Positions 27,468-36,922 of a stretch of 64,000 bases of DNA are shown one piece after another. The DNA is taken from positions 6,978 through 70,977 of the forward strand of contig PBLV01000068.1 of NCBI GenBank assembly GCA_002721895.1, given 5' to 3'. Under the pieces are notes generated by a model. It was not told where the DNA came from, did not search any database, and was given only the letters and a program-made list of their open reading frames with translations. Position numbers and translations under genes: made by a program. Origin of the DNA: Verrucomicrobiales bacterium (GTDB lineage: Bacteria > Verrucomicrobiota > Verrucomicrobiae > Limisphaerales > UBA1100). Numbering within the stretch: position 1 is the first letter of the stretch; each line of letters starts with the position of its first letter.

Positions 27468-27583
27468 GCGAAGACTTACTTGACGGTATTCCCACCGGGA
27501 CAAGTTGATTTTGCCTGGGCAATACGTGGAATAAAATCAAGCCCGAACCTTGACCCCGGCTCTTGGTCGCCGCAAAACAAGGC

Positions 27584-28987
27584 ATGCGGATTGTTACATT
27601 GATGGTTTGTCTGGCGGCCGTTCTGAATGCACAAGCGGCGAAGCCGAATATTGTGTTTTATTTCATCGATGATCTGGGGTGGACGGATGTGTCGTTCATG
27701 GGGTCGAAATATTACGAGACGCCGCATGTGGATCGGTTGGCGAAAGAGGGGATGGTGTTTATGGACGCGTATGCCTGCGCGCCGAATTGTGCGCCGAGCC
27801 GGGCGTGTTTGATGAGCGGGTTGTACGGGCCGCGTCATGGGGTGTTTACGGTTGGAAACTCCGATCGTGGGCAGTCTAAATATCGCAAGCTGGTGCCCAT
27901 CAAAAACACACGCGAGTTGGCCGGCCGGTTTGAGACGATTGCCGAGGTGCTGCAAAAGGCCGGGTACGTGACGGCCACGATGGGCAAATGGCACTTGGGT
28001 AAGGACCCAACCACCCAAGGATTTGACGTGAATATCGCCGGGCGTGAATGGGGCAGTCCGAGCGGCGGCGGCTATCATAGCCCGTACAAATATCCAAATC
28101 TCGTGAACCCGAAGAAAGGCGAATACCTCACGGACCGATTGGGTGCGGAGGCATGCAAATTCATTGAGGCGAACAAAGACAAGCCGTTCTTTCTGTATCT
28201 CACGCACTACACCGTGCACACGCCGATTCAGGCGAAGGCGGATTTGACCGCGAAGTACGAAAAGAAAAAGACCGTCGGCGGCCACAAGAATGCGAAGTAC
28301 GCCGCGATGATTGAGAGCATGGACGACAGCATTGGCGCGGTGCAGGCCACCCTCAAGCGGTTGAAACTGGATGACAACACGATCGTGATTTTCTTTTCCG
28401 ATAACGGCGGGCACGGCGGGGTGACCTCGAACGCGCCGTTGCGCGGCAGCAAAGGGATGCTGTACGAGGGCGGCATTCGCGAGCCGCTGGTCATCAAGTG
28501 GCCGGGCGTGACCCAAGCCAGCAGCACCTGTCGTGAGCCGGTGATTGGCGTGGATTTTTATCCGACTTTGATGGAGGCCGCCGGCGTGAAGCGCAGCAAG
28601 GGTGCGCAACTGGATGGCGTGAGCCTACTGCCGGTGCTTAAGGACGCCAGCGCCTCATTGGATCGGCCGGCATTGTTCTGGCATTTCCCGGCGTACCTGC
28701 AGGGTTACACGGCGCGGCACGGGGCGTTCCGCACCACGCCGGCTGCGGCGATCCGCATGGGCGACTGGAAATTGATCGAGTATTTCGAGGACGGCACGCT
28801 TGAGTTGTACAACCTGAAAAAGGATATAGGCGAAAAAACCAACCTCGCCGCCAAGCAGCCTGCCAAGGTGAAGGAACTGCATGCGGCCATGCTCCAGTGG
28901 CGCAAGGAAACCCGGGCGCCGGTGCCGACGGAGAAGAATCCGGACTACGATCCCAAGGCGGTTTTCAAGCAAGACACCCGCAATTAG
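27584..28987 (+). CDS. arylsulfatase-type sulfatase, secreted
   Basis: This 467-residue type I sulfatase has a signal peptide (VCLAAVLNAQA), the metal site YFIDDLGWTD, the formylglycine motif CAPSRACLMSG with Cys69, MGKWHLGKDP, and FFSDNGGHGG. The full catalytic set is intact. The C-terminal YNLKKDIGEKTNLA segment is usual for the family. It is followed 40 bases later by another sulfatase, forming a pair with different substrates judging by their low similarity. The ATG at 27584 is the start giving a clean signal peptide. Confidence 0.93.
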   Translation: MRIVTLMVCLAAVLNAQAAKPNIVFYFIDDLGWTDVSFMGSKYYETPHVDRLAKEGMVFMDAYACAPNCAPSRACLMSGLYGPRHGVFTVGNSDRGQSKYRKLVPIKNTRELAGRFETIAEVLQKAGYVTATMGKWHLGKDPTTQGFDVNIAGREWGSPSGGGYHSPYKYPNLVNPKKGEYLTDRLGAEACKFIEANKDKPFFLYLTHYTVHTPIQAKADLTAKYEKKKTVGGHKNAKYAAMIESMDDSIGAVQATLKRLKLDDNTIVIFFSDNGGHGGVTSNAPLRGSKGMLYEGGIREPLVIKWPGVTQASSTCREPVIGVDFYPTLMEAAGVKRSKGAQLDGVSLLPVLKDASASLDRPALFWHFPAYLQGYTARHGAFRTTPAAAIRMGDWKLIEYFEDGTLELYNLKKDIGEKTNLAAKQPAKVKELHAAMLQWRKETRAPVPTEKNPDYDPKAVFKQDTRN

Positions 28988-29027
28988 CATTGCCCGGCGG
29001 GCGCTCTTGCGCGAGCATCGCGCATCC

Positions 29028-30497
29028 ATGAAACGATTTGCGTTTTCCTCCTTGGGCCGGCTGTGGCTGGCGTTGGTGCTGGCGGTACCGTTCCTTTCCC
29101 GCGCGGAAGATAAGCCCAACATCCTGTTTATTTTTGCTGATGACCAATGCTACGAGACCATCGGCGCACTGGGTTACACGGACATTGATACGCCCAATCT
29201 CGATCGCCTGGTGAAGGGCGGCACCTCGTTCACACGCGCTTACAACATGGGCTCATGGAGCGGCGCGGTGTGTGTGGCCAGTCGGCACATGCTGATCACT
29301 GGGCGGTTCATTTGGCGGGCGCAGGAAGCTTCAAATCTGTTTAGTGGCCGGGCTAACGGGGAAAAACTCGCCGCGCGGAAAAAGGAATTCGACGGGCTTT
29401 GGCCGCAAGTGTTGAAGCGGCAGGGGTACCAGACTTTCATGACCGGCAAATGGCACATCCGCGCCAAGGCCGACGAGGCTTTCGAGGTGGCGCGCAATAT
29501 CCGCCCGGGCATGCCGAACCAAACGCCGGCCGGTTACAATCGTCCGCTGCCGGGTAAGCCCGATCCGTGGAGCCCGTTTGATCCGAAGTTCGAGGGCTTC
29601 TGGAAAGGCGGCCGTCACTGGAGCAATATCGTGGCGGACGACGCCATCGATTACCTGAGCATGGCCAAAAAGGACAAGCGCCCCTTCTTCATGTACGTGG
29701 CGTTCAACGCCCCGCATGATCCGCGGCAGGCGCCCAAGGAATACATCGACAAGTATCCACTCAAGCGCATCAATCTGCCGGAAAATTATCTGCCGATGTA
29801 TCCTTACAAGGATCAGATCGGCAATCCACACCGCCTGCGCGACGAGAATCTGGCGCCCATGCCGCGCACGGAGCATGCCGTGAAGGTGCATCGGCAGGAG
29901 TACTACGCGATCATTGAGCACATGGACACGCAGATTGGGCGCATCCTTGATGCACTGGAGAAGAGCGGTCAGTCCAAGAATACCTACATATTCTTTAGTG
30001 CTGACCACGGCTTGGCAGTGGGCCGTCACGGCCTCTTTGGTAAACAAAACATGTACGAGCACAGCACGCGCGTACCGTTCATTGTCATGGGGCCGGGCAT
30101 CAAGGCCGGAGCCAAAAATGATGCTCCGATGTATCTTCAGGACGTGCACCCCACCACGCTTGAGCTGGCCGGGGTGAAGCCCGCGGACAAGGTGGAGTTC
30201 AAAAGCCTGTTGCCTGTTCTGAAGGGCAAGACTGATCGGCACGCCTATGACGCCATCCACGGCGCTTACCTTGGCCTGCAGCGCAGTGTCACGGTTGATG
30301 GCTGGAAACTGATCGTGTACCCGCAAATTTCCAAGGCGCGCCTCTACAACATCGAAGCGGATCCATTCGAAAACAAGGACCTCGCCGTGGACGCCAAGCA
30401 ATCGGCGCGCGTGAAGCAACTCTTTGCCCGCCTGCTTAGGCAGCAAAAGGAGATGGGCGACAAGGTGGATTTGAAAGCGGCCTTTCCAAAACTGTGA
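29028..30497 (+). CDS. choline-sulfatase-like sulfatase, secreted
   Basis: This 489-residue sulfatase has a signal peptide (LALVLAVPFLSRA). The metal site is IFADDQCYETIG, and the formylglycine motif is CVASR (Cys82), the C-x-A-x-R variant rather than C-x-P-x-R. Supporting residues are in MTGKWHIRAK and FSADHGLAVGRHGLFGKQ, where His replaces the more common Asn. This DHG form resembles the iduronate- or choline-sulfatase branch. The VOC gene overlaps its stop (GTGA). Confidence 0.9.
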   Translation: MKRFAFSSLGRLWLALVLAVPFLSRAEDKPNILFIFADDQCYETIGALGYTDIDTPNLDRLVKGGTSFTRAYNMGSWSGAVCVASRHMLITGRFIWRAQEASNLFSGRANGEKLAARKKEFDGLWPQVLKRQGYQTFMTGKWHIRAKADEAFEVARNIRPGMPNQTPAGYNRPLPGKPDPWSPFDPKFEGFWKGGRHWSNIVADDAIDYLSMAKKDKRPFFMYVAFNAPHDPRQAPKEYIDKYPLKRINLPENYLPMYPYKDQIGNPHRLRDENLAPMPRTEHAVKVHRQEYYAIIEHMDTQIGRILDALEKSGQSKNTYIFFSADHGLAVGRHGLFGKQNMYEHSTRVPFIVMGPGIKAGAKNDAPMYLQDVHPTTLELAGVKPADKVEFKSLLPVLKGKTDRHAYDAIHGAYLGLQRSVTVDGWKLIVYPQISKARLYNIEADPFENKDLAVDAKQSARVKQLFARLLRQQKEMGDKVDLKAAFPKL

Positions 30498-30990
30498 GCT
30501 CCGGCGGCCCATTTGAGGCGCGCATCAGCATCATCACGCTGGGTGTGGCAGACATGGCGCGGGCGATCGCCTTTTACCGCGATGGCCTCGGATTTCCCAC
30601 CAACATCACCGATGCCACTGCCGAATGGGCCATCTTCCGCACCGTCGGCACGCGCTTTGCCATTTACCCAAGGACCTGTTGGCCGAGGACATAGCTGCTG
30701 ATCATCCCAAGACCGGCACGGGTTTTGGTGGCATTACCTTGGCGCACAATGTCCGCAGCGAGGCAGAGGTTGCCGAGGCGTTGGAATTTGCCGTTGCCGC
30801 CGGCGCCACTCTCCTGAAAGTTGCTCAGCCCGCCGAATGGGGCGGGTATAGCGGATATTTTGCCGATCCCGACGGTTACCCTTGGGAGATGGCGTTCAAT
30901 CGCAATAACACATTTGATGAAGTTGGCACCATCTGGGGAGGTTCGTTGGGGAAAATGCCGGGGGTAGCTGTTGGTTCAACATTGCCCTGA
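30494..30990 (+). pseudogene. VOC/glyoxalase-family gene with a single-base frameshift
   Basis: Two frames together encode one VOC (vicinal oxygen chelate) protein of about 165 residues. The first frame (GTG at 30494, overlapping the sulfatase stop) gives ISIITLGVADMARAIAFYRD up to RFAIYP. The second continues KDLLAEDIAAD and ends with GGYSGYFADPDGYPWEMAFN, the classical VOC end with the metal ligand Glu. The break falls at about 30667-30672, where one missing A in a CCCAAGG stretch would restore the frame. It is either a real inactivating deletion or a sequencing or assembly error. Confidence 0.8.
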
Positions 30991-31020
30991 GTTGTTGATT
31001 TGCGCACACTCGCGCGCTTT

Positions 31021-33678
31021 ATGGCAAATTTGAGGCGGCAATATCCTTTTCATTTGATCGAGGCGAAGTGGCAGGAGCACTGGGTCTCGGGGGAGACGTT
31101 TCGGGCGTTCAACCCGGGGGAGGCGGTGCCGGAGGGGCATCCGTTCGGGGTGCGGCATGCGGGGGTGCGGCCGGAGGCGCTGGCGAAGTATTATATTTTG
31201 GATATGTTTCCGTATCCATCGGGGGCAGGGCTGCATGTGGGGCACCCGGAGGGTTACACGGCGACAGATATCACGGCGCGGTTCATGCGGATGCGGGGGC
31301 GGCATGTGCTGCACCCGATGGGGTGGGATGCGTTCGGGTTGCCGGCGGAGCAGTATGCAATCAAGACGGGGCAGCATCCGCGGGTCACGACGGAGGAGAA
31401 TGTGGCCAATTTCCGGCGGCAGATCCAGAGCTTGGGGTTTAGTTATGACTGGGGGCGGGAGGTGGACACGACGGACCCGGGGTACTTTAAATGGAGCCAG
31501 TGGATTTTCTTGCAGTTGTATAATTCGTGGTTCAACCCGGTGTCAAACAAGGCGGAGTCGATTGACACTTTAAAGTATCCGGAGGGGATGGAGTCGGAGG
31601 CGGCGCGGCGTGAGTTTCGGGACGGGAAGCGGCTGGCGTTTGTGTCGGATGCGCCGGTGAACTGGTGTCCGGAGCTGGGGACGGTGCTGGCGAATGAGGA
31701 GGTGGTGGACGGGAAGAGCGAGGTGGGGGGGCACCCGGTGGTGCGGCGGCCGATGCGGCAGTGGATGCTGCGGATCACGGCGTACGCGCAGCGGTTGCTG
31801 GATGACCTGGAGACGATCGACTGGAGTGATTCGCTCAAGGAGATGCAGCGGAACTGGATCGGGCGAAGCGAGGGGGCGGAGGTGGAGTTCGGGGTGCGGA
31901 ATGCGGAATGTGGAATCACGGTTTTTACGACGCGTCCGGATACGTTGTTTGGGGCGACGTACATGGTGTTGTCGCCGGAGCATGAATTGGTGGACCAACT
32001 CACCACCCAGGAACAGCGCGCGGCGGTGGAGGAGTATCGGGCGGCGGCGGCGCGGAAGAGTGACTTGGAGCGGACGGAACTGGCGAAGGAGAAGGCGGGG
32101 GTGTTCATCGGGGCGCACGCGGTGAACCCGGTAAATGATGAGGAGATTCCGATCTGGATCGCGGACTATGTGTTGGCGAGTTACGGGACGGGGGCGATCA
32201 TGGCGGTGCCGGGGCACGATGAGCGGGACTTGGAGTTTGCGCGGAAGTTCGACTTGGAGGTGCGGGCGGTGGTGAAGGCGCCGGAGGGAGTGGAGTCGGT
32301 GGGGTTTGTCGGGGAAGGGGAGAGCATGAACTCGGGTTTCCTGAGTGGGCTGCCGACGGCGGAGGCGAAGGCGCGGATCATCGACTGGCTGGAGGAGAAG
32401 GGGTGCGGAGAGCGGATGATCAACTTCAAGTTGCGCGACTGGTTGTTCAGCCGGCAGCGGTACTGGGGGGAGCCGTTCCCGATCGTGTGGCGCGACGGGC
32501 ATCATGAGGCGCTGCCGGAAAACGAGCTGCCCGTGCTGCCGCCGGAGCTGGATGACTACAAGCCCACGACGGAGGGCGACCCACCGCTGGCCCGCGCGCA
32601 GGACTGGGTGAACCTGCCCAACGGCGCCACGCGCGAGACGAACACCATGCCGCAATGGGCGGGGAGTTGCTGGTATTACCTGCGGTACCTGGACGCGCGG
32701 AACGAGGAGCGGTTTGTGGGCAAGGATGCGGAGCGCTATTGGATGGACGACGATGGCGTGGACCTTTACGTGGGCGGGACGGAGCATGCGGTGTTGCATT
32801 TGTTGTACGCGCGATTTTGGCACAAGGTGTTGTTTGACCTCGGGCACGTGTCGACGGCAGAGCCGTTTTACAAACTGGTGAACCAGGGGATCATCCTGGG
32901 CGAGGACGGACAAAAGATGAGCAAGAGCCGTGGCAACGTAATCAACCCGGACGTGGTGCTGGCGGATTACGGCGCGGACGCGTTCCGGCTGTACGAGATG
33001 TTCATGGGACCGCTGGAGATGATGAAGCCGTGGAACATGGAAGGCGTGGCGGGAGTATACCGGTTCCTCGGGCGCGTGTGGCGGCTGTTCGTGGACGAGG
33101 CGAGTTTCACGGAACTGGAGCAGGCGCAGGTGACGGATGGAGGCAAAGGGGCGGCGCTGCTGGATTCGATCAAGATCGATGCGTCCATCAATGACGAGGA
33201 ACCGACAGCCCAACAGCAGAAGGCGCTGCACGCGTGCATCAAGAAAGTGACGGAAGACCTAGAGGGAATGCGCTACAACACGGCAATCTCCGCGCTGATG
33301 ATTTTCGTGAACGAAGCCTCCGGCTGGGAGACGAAGCCGCGCGAGACACTGCGGACCTTTCTGCTGCTGCTGAATCCCTTCGCGCCGCACTTGGCGGAGG
33401 AATTGGCAAGCCGGCTGGGCGACGTTCCCGGTGGCACGCTGGCCTACGCGGAGTGGCCGGAGTACGACGAGGCGTTTTTAGTTGAGGAGAGCATTGAGTT
33501 TCCCGTGCAGGTGAACGGCAAATTGCGTGGACATATCACAATTTCACCGGATGCCTCCCGGGAGGAGATCGAAAAACTTGCCTTGGCCAACGGAAAAATT
33601 CAGCAGTTTCTCGAGGGAAAAGAGCTAAAGAAAGTCATTATTGTGCCGAATAGATTGGTAAATATTGCGGCCAAATAG
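31021..33678 (+). CDS. leuS: leucyl-tRNA synthetase
   Basis: This 885-residue class I aminoacyl-tRNA synthetase attaches leucine to tRNA-Leu. HIGH-type motif HVGH is at 72-75 and KMSKS at 632-636. The editing domain is present ([16 protein letters not shown] and [16 protein letters not shown]). The ATG at 31021 gives the usual N-terminus. The first half is strikingly rich in GGG and GCG codons, and from about 32500 the gene shifts to C-ending codons. A short insertion at 31891-31917 (VRNAECG) within the editing domain boundary looks like a nucleotide repeat read in frame. The enzyme should be functional. Confidence 0.97.
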   Translation: MANLRRQYPFHLIEAKWQEHWVSGETFRAFNPGEAVPEGHPFGVRHAGVRPEALAKYYILDMFPYPSGAGLHVGHPEGYTATDITARFMRMRGRHVLHPMGWDAFGLPAEQYAIKTGQHPRVTTEENVANFRRQIQSLGFSYDWGREVDTTDPGYFKWSQWIFLQLYNSWFNPVSNKAESIDTLKYPEGMESEAARREFRDGKRLAFVSDAPVNWCPELGTVLANEEVVDGKSEVGGHPVVRRPMRQWMLRITAYAQRLLDDLETIDWSDSLKEMQRNWIGRSEGAEVEFGVRNAECGITVFTTRPDTLFGATYMVLSPEHELVDQLTTQEQRAAVEEYRAAAARKSDLERTELAKEKAGVFIGAHAVNPVNDEEIPIWIADYVLASYGTGAIMAVPGHDERDLEFARKFDLEVRAVVKAPEGVESVGFVGEGESMNSGFLSGLPTAEAKARIIDWLEEKGCGERMINFKLRDWLFSRQRYWGEPFPIVWRDGHHEALPENELPVLPPELDDYKPTTEGDPPLARAQDWVNLPNGATRETNTMPQWAGSCWYYLRYLDARNEERFVGKDAERYWMDDDGVDLYVGGTEHAVLHLLYARFWHKVLFDLGHVSTAEPFYKLVNQGIILGEDGQKMSKSRGNVINPDVVLADYGADAFRLYEMFMGPLEMMKPWNMEGVAGVYRFLGRVWRLFVDEASFTELEQAQVTDGGKGAALLDSIKIDASINDEEPTAQQQKALHACIKKVTEDLEGMRYNTAISALMIFVNEASGWETKPRETLRTFLLLLNPFAPHLAEELASRLGDVPGGTLAYAEWPEYDEAFLVEESIEFPVQVNGKLRGHITISPDASREEIEKLALANGKIQQFLEGKELKKVIIVPNRLVNIAAK
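31891..31917 (+). repeat. short GCGGAATG-type repeat inside leuS
   Basis: The stretch GGTGCGGAATGCGGAATGTG repeats the unit GCGGAATG. It is read in frame as VRNAECG at a surface position of LeuRS where most family members have no such residues. It resembles short repeat elements that I recall scattered through some Verrucomicrobia genomes. Confidence 0.45.
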
Positions 33679-33698
33679 CTTTTCTGCTAGGTTGGCCC

Positions 33699-33848
33699 GT
33701 GAAGTCCCTCACCACGCAGGAACAGGCTGCGCTGGCTCTTGTTATGTGCCTGCTCCTGTTGGGGATGGGAATCAAGGCTTGGAGGACGGCGCGGTTGCCG
33801 TCACCAGACCAGCCGGCTGGGCAGAAGCCGGAAGTGGCACAGGAATAA
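33699..33848 (+). CDS. small single-pass membrane protein
   Basis: This 49-residue protein starts at a GTG 20 bases after leuS. It has one hydrophobic segment (ALALVMCLLLLGMGI, about residues 12-26), then a basic turn and a Pro/Gln-rich tail. It ends 1 base before the next gene, so it belongs to a leuS-small protein-Minf_1886 transcript. Function unknown. The short distance to both neighbours and the clean membrane helix support coding, but no homologue can be checked here. Confidence 0.5.
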   Translation: MKSLTTQEQAALALVMCLLLLGMGIKAWRTARLPSPDQPAGQKPEVAQE

Positions 33849-33849
33849 C

Positions 33850-34341
33850 ATGCAAGGCCAGAGTTTTGACGAGGTGCTCGACGCGATCCTCGCGGAAGAT
33901 CCGCGCTATGATCGCGACGCGTATCATTTTGTGCGCGAGGGCCTCGACTACACGCAGCAACAAATCCTCAAGCAGGAGACGGAAGGCAAGCTCCGCCATG
34001 TGAGCGGGCAGGAGCTTCTGGGAGGTCTGCGAGCTTATGCCTTGGATCAGTTTGGGCCGATGACCCTGACGGTGCTGACGGAGTGGGGCGTGTGGCGGTG
34101 CGAGGATTTTGGCGAGATGGTTTTCAACATGGTGGAACATGAGCTCTTGGCCCGCACGGATGAGGACAGCCGTGATGATTTCAAGGACGGTTATGATTTT
34201 CTGGAAGCTTTCCGCAAGCCTTTCCTGCCTTCAGCAAAACCGGCCAGGCCGATCACGGCGTTGAATCGTCGCGGTTTGCGCCCCGCTTCTCTGAAAGCCC
34301 GTCATTCTTCCAAACCCAAGAGTGACCAGCCGCAAGGCTGA
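33850..34341 (+). CDS. Minf_1886 family protein
   Basis: This 163-residue protein matches the Minf_1886 family, which is typical of Verrucomicrobia and Planctomycetes. Visible hallmarks are ILAEDPRYDRDAYHFVREGL, HVSGQELLGGLRAYALDQFG, and WGVWRCEDFGEMVFNMVEHE, with DDFKDGYDFLEAF at the end of the domain. The last 35 residues are a basic, probably disordered tail. The ATG at 33850 follows 1 base after the small membrane protein. The biochemical function of the family is not known. Confidence 0.85.
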   Translation: MQGQSFDEVLDAILAEDPRYDRDAYHFVREGLDYTQQQILKQETEGKLRHVSGQELLGGLRAYALDQFGPMTLTVLTEWGVWRCEDFGEMVFNMVEHELLARTDEDSRDDFKDGYDFLEAFRKPFLPSAKPARPITALNRRGLRPASLKARHSSKPKSDQPQG

Positions 34342-34360
34342 TAGTAGCACTCTGGGGGGA

Positions 34361-35635
34361 TCAACCGTTTTTCAATTTTCGGGAGAGGTGTATCAGGGCG
34401 CGAATTCCCGCGCATAAGAGAATGAATCCAATGGCGCCCGGGAGTTCCTGGCCACTGGGTTGAAGTCCCGTGGGGAGATATTGGAACCAAGGGAGCTGGA
34501 CGAGGGGATGGTTGAGCCAGGCACGGCCGGCTTCGTGGTAATTCAGGAATTCAGCAAAGTAGACCTGAAGCTGGAATGCGGCCCAAAGCCAAAAAATGGC
34601 AAAGCCGCCCAAGGCGCGGCCAAGTTTGGTGCCAAACCACTTGGCCAGCCGGCGCCAGCGAGATTGGAGGATGGGAGGGGTGTCGGTGAGAAGTTCCAGC
34701 CTGTCCAACGCGGATTGCTCGGCGGGGGAAAGTTTTTCGGGGTCTACTTGCTTTTCGCGCAAGGCCCTCAAAAGGCCGGCAGCATAAATGCGGGCTGCCA
34801 GGCACCGGACTAGGATGTAGGCGGGCAGCCCCACAACGGCAGTCCAGAAGAAGTATGAGTTCATGAATCCCTTGGGATCCTTGGCGACCAGTTCTTCCAA
34901 AGCGGTAAATCCATGGCCATAGAGAAACATGGGGGCGGTCTTGAGGACGTTCAAGGGTACGGCTAGTAGCACATAGGCAATGGCCAGACCGAGGCAGGCT
35001 GCCCATTGCTCGCGGGCGACGCGCCAGACGAGGCGGAAATCATAAAAAGTTCGCCATTGGCCGGTGACCGCTTGACGGGCTTGGGCGAGAGGGACGTAAA
35101 ACATGGCTGTTACAAAGGCAAGAAAGCCGACGGAGGAGATGGTGACGCCGACATAGAATTGCTCGTAGCCTTTGTGAAAGGACATATTCCAGCCGTAGTC
35201 CCAGCCAAACCACATGAGAGTGCCCGAGGGAAGAATGAGGGCGGAGGTGTTAAAAATACCTTGGAGGCCAAGCCAAAAATTGCGGCGGAGGGATTCGGTG
35301 AGGCCGGTGAAGACACGCCAGGGGCTGGGGCCTTCGCGGCGCAGGTTGGCCAAAAAATTTTGGCGAAGGAACCAGTTGGGCCAGTGGAGGTGAGGGCGGG
35401 TTTCCAGATGTGTGTCGAGGAAGCCCGGGAAAGTTGTGCCTTTTTCCTTTATCAGACTTCGCTTCCACCAGACCGCTAAAGCGTTACGTTGCATGAGGCG
35501 CTGGGTCCAGCCAATGGCAATCATGGCGCCAAGGATGGACTTGGTGAAGGCCATGCCCAAGAGGAGCTTGATGGGTGCCATGATGAGGCGCTTCCAGCGG
35601 GGCAGGGCGGCGGGGTCTTGAGGGGAAATGCTCAC
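34361..35635 (-). CDS. multi-pass inner-membrane protein of unknown function
   Basis: This 424-residue protein starts at a GTG that overlaps the stop of the upstream gene (GTGA). Several hydrophobic segments are visible (for example ALILPSGTLMWFGW, VGFLAFVTAMFYVPLA, CLGLAIAYVLLAVPL, SYFFWTAVVGLPAYIL, ALGGFAIFWLWAAFQL, PGAIGFILLCAGIRAL), suggesting six or more helices. The start and first segment (LLLGMAFTKSILGAMIAIGW) are also hydrophobic. No family is recognised. It is translationally coupled to the alkaline-phosphatase-like gene, so the two may form a secretion or membrane-bound unit. Confidence 0.7.
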   Translation of the reverse strand: MSISPQDPAALPRWKRLIMAPIKLLLGMAFTKSILGAMIAIGWTQRLMQRNALAVWWKRSLIKEKGTTFPGFLDTHLETRPHLHWPNWFLRQNFLANLRREGPSPWRVFTGLTESLRRNFWLGLQGIFNTSALILPSGTLMWFGWDYGWNMSFHKGYEQFYVGVTISSVGFLAFVTAMFYVPLAQARQAVTGQWRTFYDFRLVWRVAREQWAACLGLAIAYVLLAVPLNVLKTAPMFLYGHGFTALEELVAKDPKGFMNSYFFWTAVVGLPAYILVRCLAARIYAAGLLRALREKQVDPEKLSPAEQSALDRLELLTDTPPILQSRWRRLAKWFGTKLGRALGGFAIFWLWAAFQLQVYFAEFLNYHEAGRAWLNHPLVQLPWFQYLPTGLQPSGQELPGAIGFILLCAGIRALIHLSRKLKNG

Positions 35636-36810
35636 GCAAAGGCCTGCTGAAGGGGGTCGGCGGCTCGGTTGGTGGTGAAGCCCATGTGGCCGCCGATGGT
35701 GGCGGCGATCTGCGCTTGGTCCACCGGGGTGGAGATCCTTTTTCCCTTGGGAACGCCCTTGCCGAATATGAGGCAGAAGATTTCGTGCGAGGACCGGCTG
35801 TTGAAGTGGTGCTGGAAGGGGACGTCCGCAAGCGGATTGTTGTCGCGTCCGCAATCGGGGACGATGACGAAAATGGTGTTGTCGCGATAGCCTTCGGTGG
35901 TGTCGGCGGTGGAGACAAGGCGGCGCAATCCTTGGTCCATGATGGAGATGGCGTTGTAGTAGTGGCTGCGGATGCCCCAGTGGACATAGTCGCAGTCGGT
36001 GTAGTTGACCATCATCAGGCGCGGACGCAACTGGGGATCGCGAATGGCGCGGACGGCGAGCTCGGTGAGGAGCCGGTCGCCGCGCGGGTTTTTAAAGCCG
36101 CTTTCTCCATAGTGATCGCGCCAGCGGGACCAGAATCCCTCCAGCTTGGGGTTGGCGGGCAGGGGTTGGCGTTGATCGATGGCGACGAGCTTATTGTATT
36201 CATTACGTATTTTTCTGAGCTGCTGGGGAGGCAGTGGTTTGCCATCGCGCTTTTTGCTGTCGAGCAACTGTGGGTAGAGAAAGCGCTTGAAGCGATAGAG
36301 GCTGAGGATTTGGCAGCGGTAATTGATGCCATACTTCAGGTGGTTGCTGTAGGTGAGAAATTCTTCCTGTTTGCGGTCTTCGCTGTTGATAATGAGGGTT
36401 TCGTGGTCGGCAATGTCGTATTCCTTGCGGAGGTATTCAAAGACGGTCGGGGCATTGGGCACAAAGCGAAGGTCGAGCCCTTGGCCGCCGGCGTTGCCTA
36501 GCTTGTTGTAGCTGCCGGTCAGGATATAGATCGTGCCCTGCCCATGTGAGGTGTCGACCTTCTGGTGGGGTTTGAGGGAGTCGATGAGCATGTTCTCAAA
36601 GAGGACCCCGCGGGGAGCAAGCGTTTTGCGCAGGTAAGGGGCGTAGGTTTTCTGTGGGTCGATGCTTTCCATTCGTCGGCATCCGCCGCCGAAGCGGACG
36701 ATGACGACGTTGGGCTTGTCGTAGCCGCGGCGCTTGTTCTGGGCCAGAAGAGGGGTGGCGACCGCGCTGCCGGCCATGCCATGGATGAAAGTGCGTCGAG
36801 TGGAATTCAT
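35632..36810 (-). CDS. alkaline-phosphatase-superfamily protein with Tat-type signal
   Basis: This 392-residue protein has a twin-arginine signal (RRTFIHGMAGSAVATPLLA). It appears to have the alkaline-phosphatase/sulfatase core: an N-terminal strand PNVVIVRFGGGCRRMESID, a middle MMVNYTDCDYVHWG, and FVIVPDCGRDNNP with a late HHFNSRSSHE that could supply metal ligands. There is no CxPxR formylglycine motif, so it is not a classical sulfatase. It resembles DUF1501-type relatives. The substrate is unknown. It is the first gene of a minus-strand pair with the membrane protein. Confidence 0.7.
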   Translation of the reverse strand: MNSTRRTFIHGMAGSAVATPLLAQNKRRGYDKPNVVIVRFGGGCRRMESIDPQKTYAPYLRKTLAPRGVLFENMLIDSLKPHQKVDTSHGQGTIYILTGSYNKLGNAGGQGLDLRFVPNAPTVFEYLRKEYDIADHETLIINSEDRKQEEFLTYSNHLKYGINYRCQILSLYRFKRFLYPQLLDSKKRDGKPLPPQQLRKIRNEYNKLVAIDQRQPLPANPKLEGFWSRWRDHYGESGFKNPRGDRLLTELAVRAIRDPQLRPRLMMVNYTDCDYVHWGIRSHYYNAISIMDQGLRRLVSTADTTEGYRDNTIFVIVPDCGRDNNPLADVPFQHHFNSRSSHEIFCLIFGKGVPKGKRISTPVDQAQIAATIGGHMGFTTNRAADPLQQAFA

Positions 36811-36859
36811 GGGCCGGTGCTGGCTCTCGCTGGGGCAAACTACTGCAAGAACAGGGGGT

Positions 36860-36893
36860 AGTCAAAGGGCCTTGGAGAGTTGAGGCTTTGACT
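36860..36893. promoter_or_regulatory. inverted repeat between divergent genes
   Basis: Perfect 8-bp arms AGTCAAAG (36860-36867) and CTTTGACT (36886-36893) with an 18-base spacer lie in the 112-base gap between the minus-strand phosphatase-like gene and miaE. They could be an operator for either gene. No other evidence supports this. Confidence 0.3.
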
Positions 36894-36922
36894 TTTCACG
36901 GTGGTCTTCCCAATTTCCTCGG

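Noticed and set aside
27468..27583. Sigma70-like promoter before the sulfatase at 27584
   Set aside because: TTGCCT and TAAAAT are present but only 15 bases apart, and TTGATT is 21 bases away, so neither spacing is convincing.
27476..28609. 377-codon minus-strand open frame over the sulfatase at 27584
   Set aside because: It is antisense to an intact sulfatase with no recognisable domain.
31570..33231. 553-codon minus-strand open frame over leuS
   Set aside because: It is Arg/His/Pro-rich and domain-free, a shadow of the G-rich codon use of leuS.
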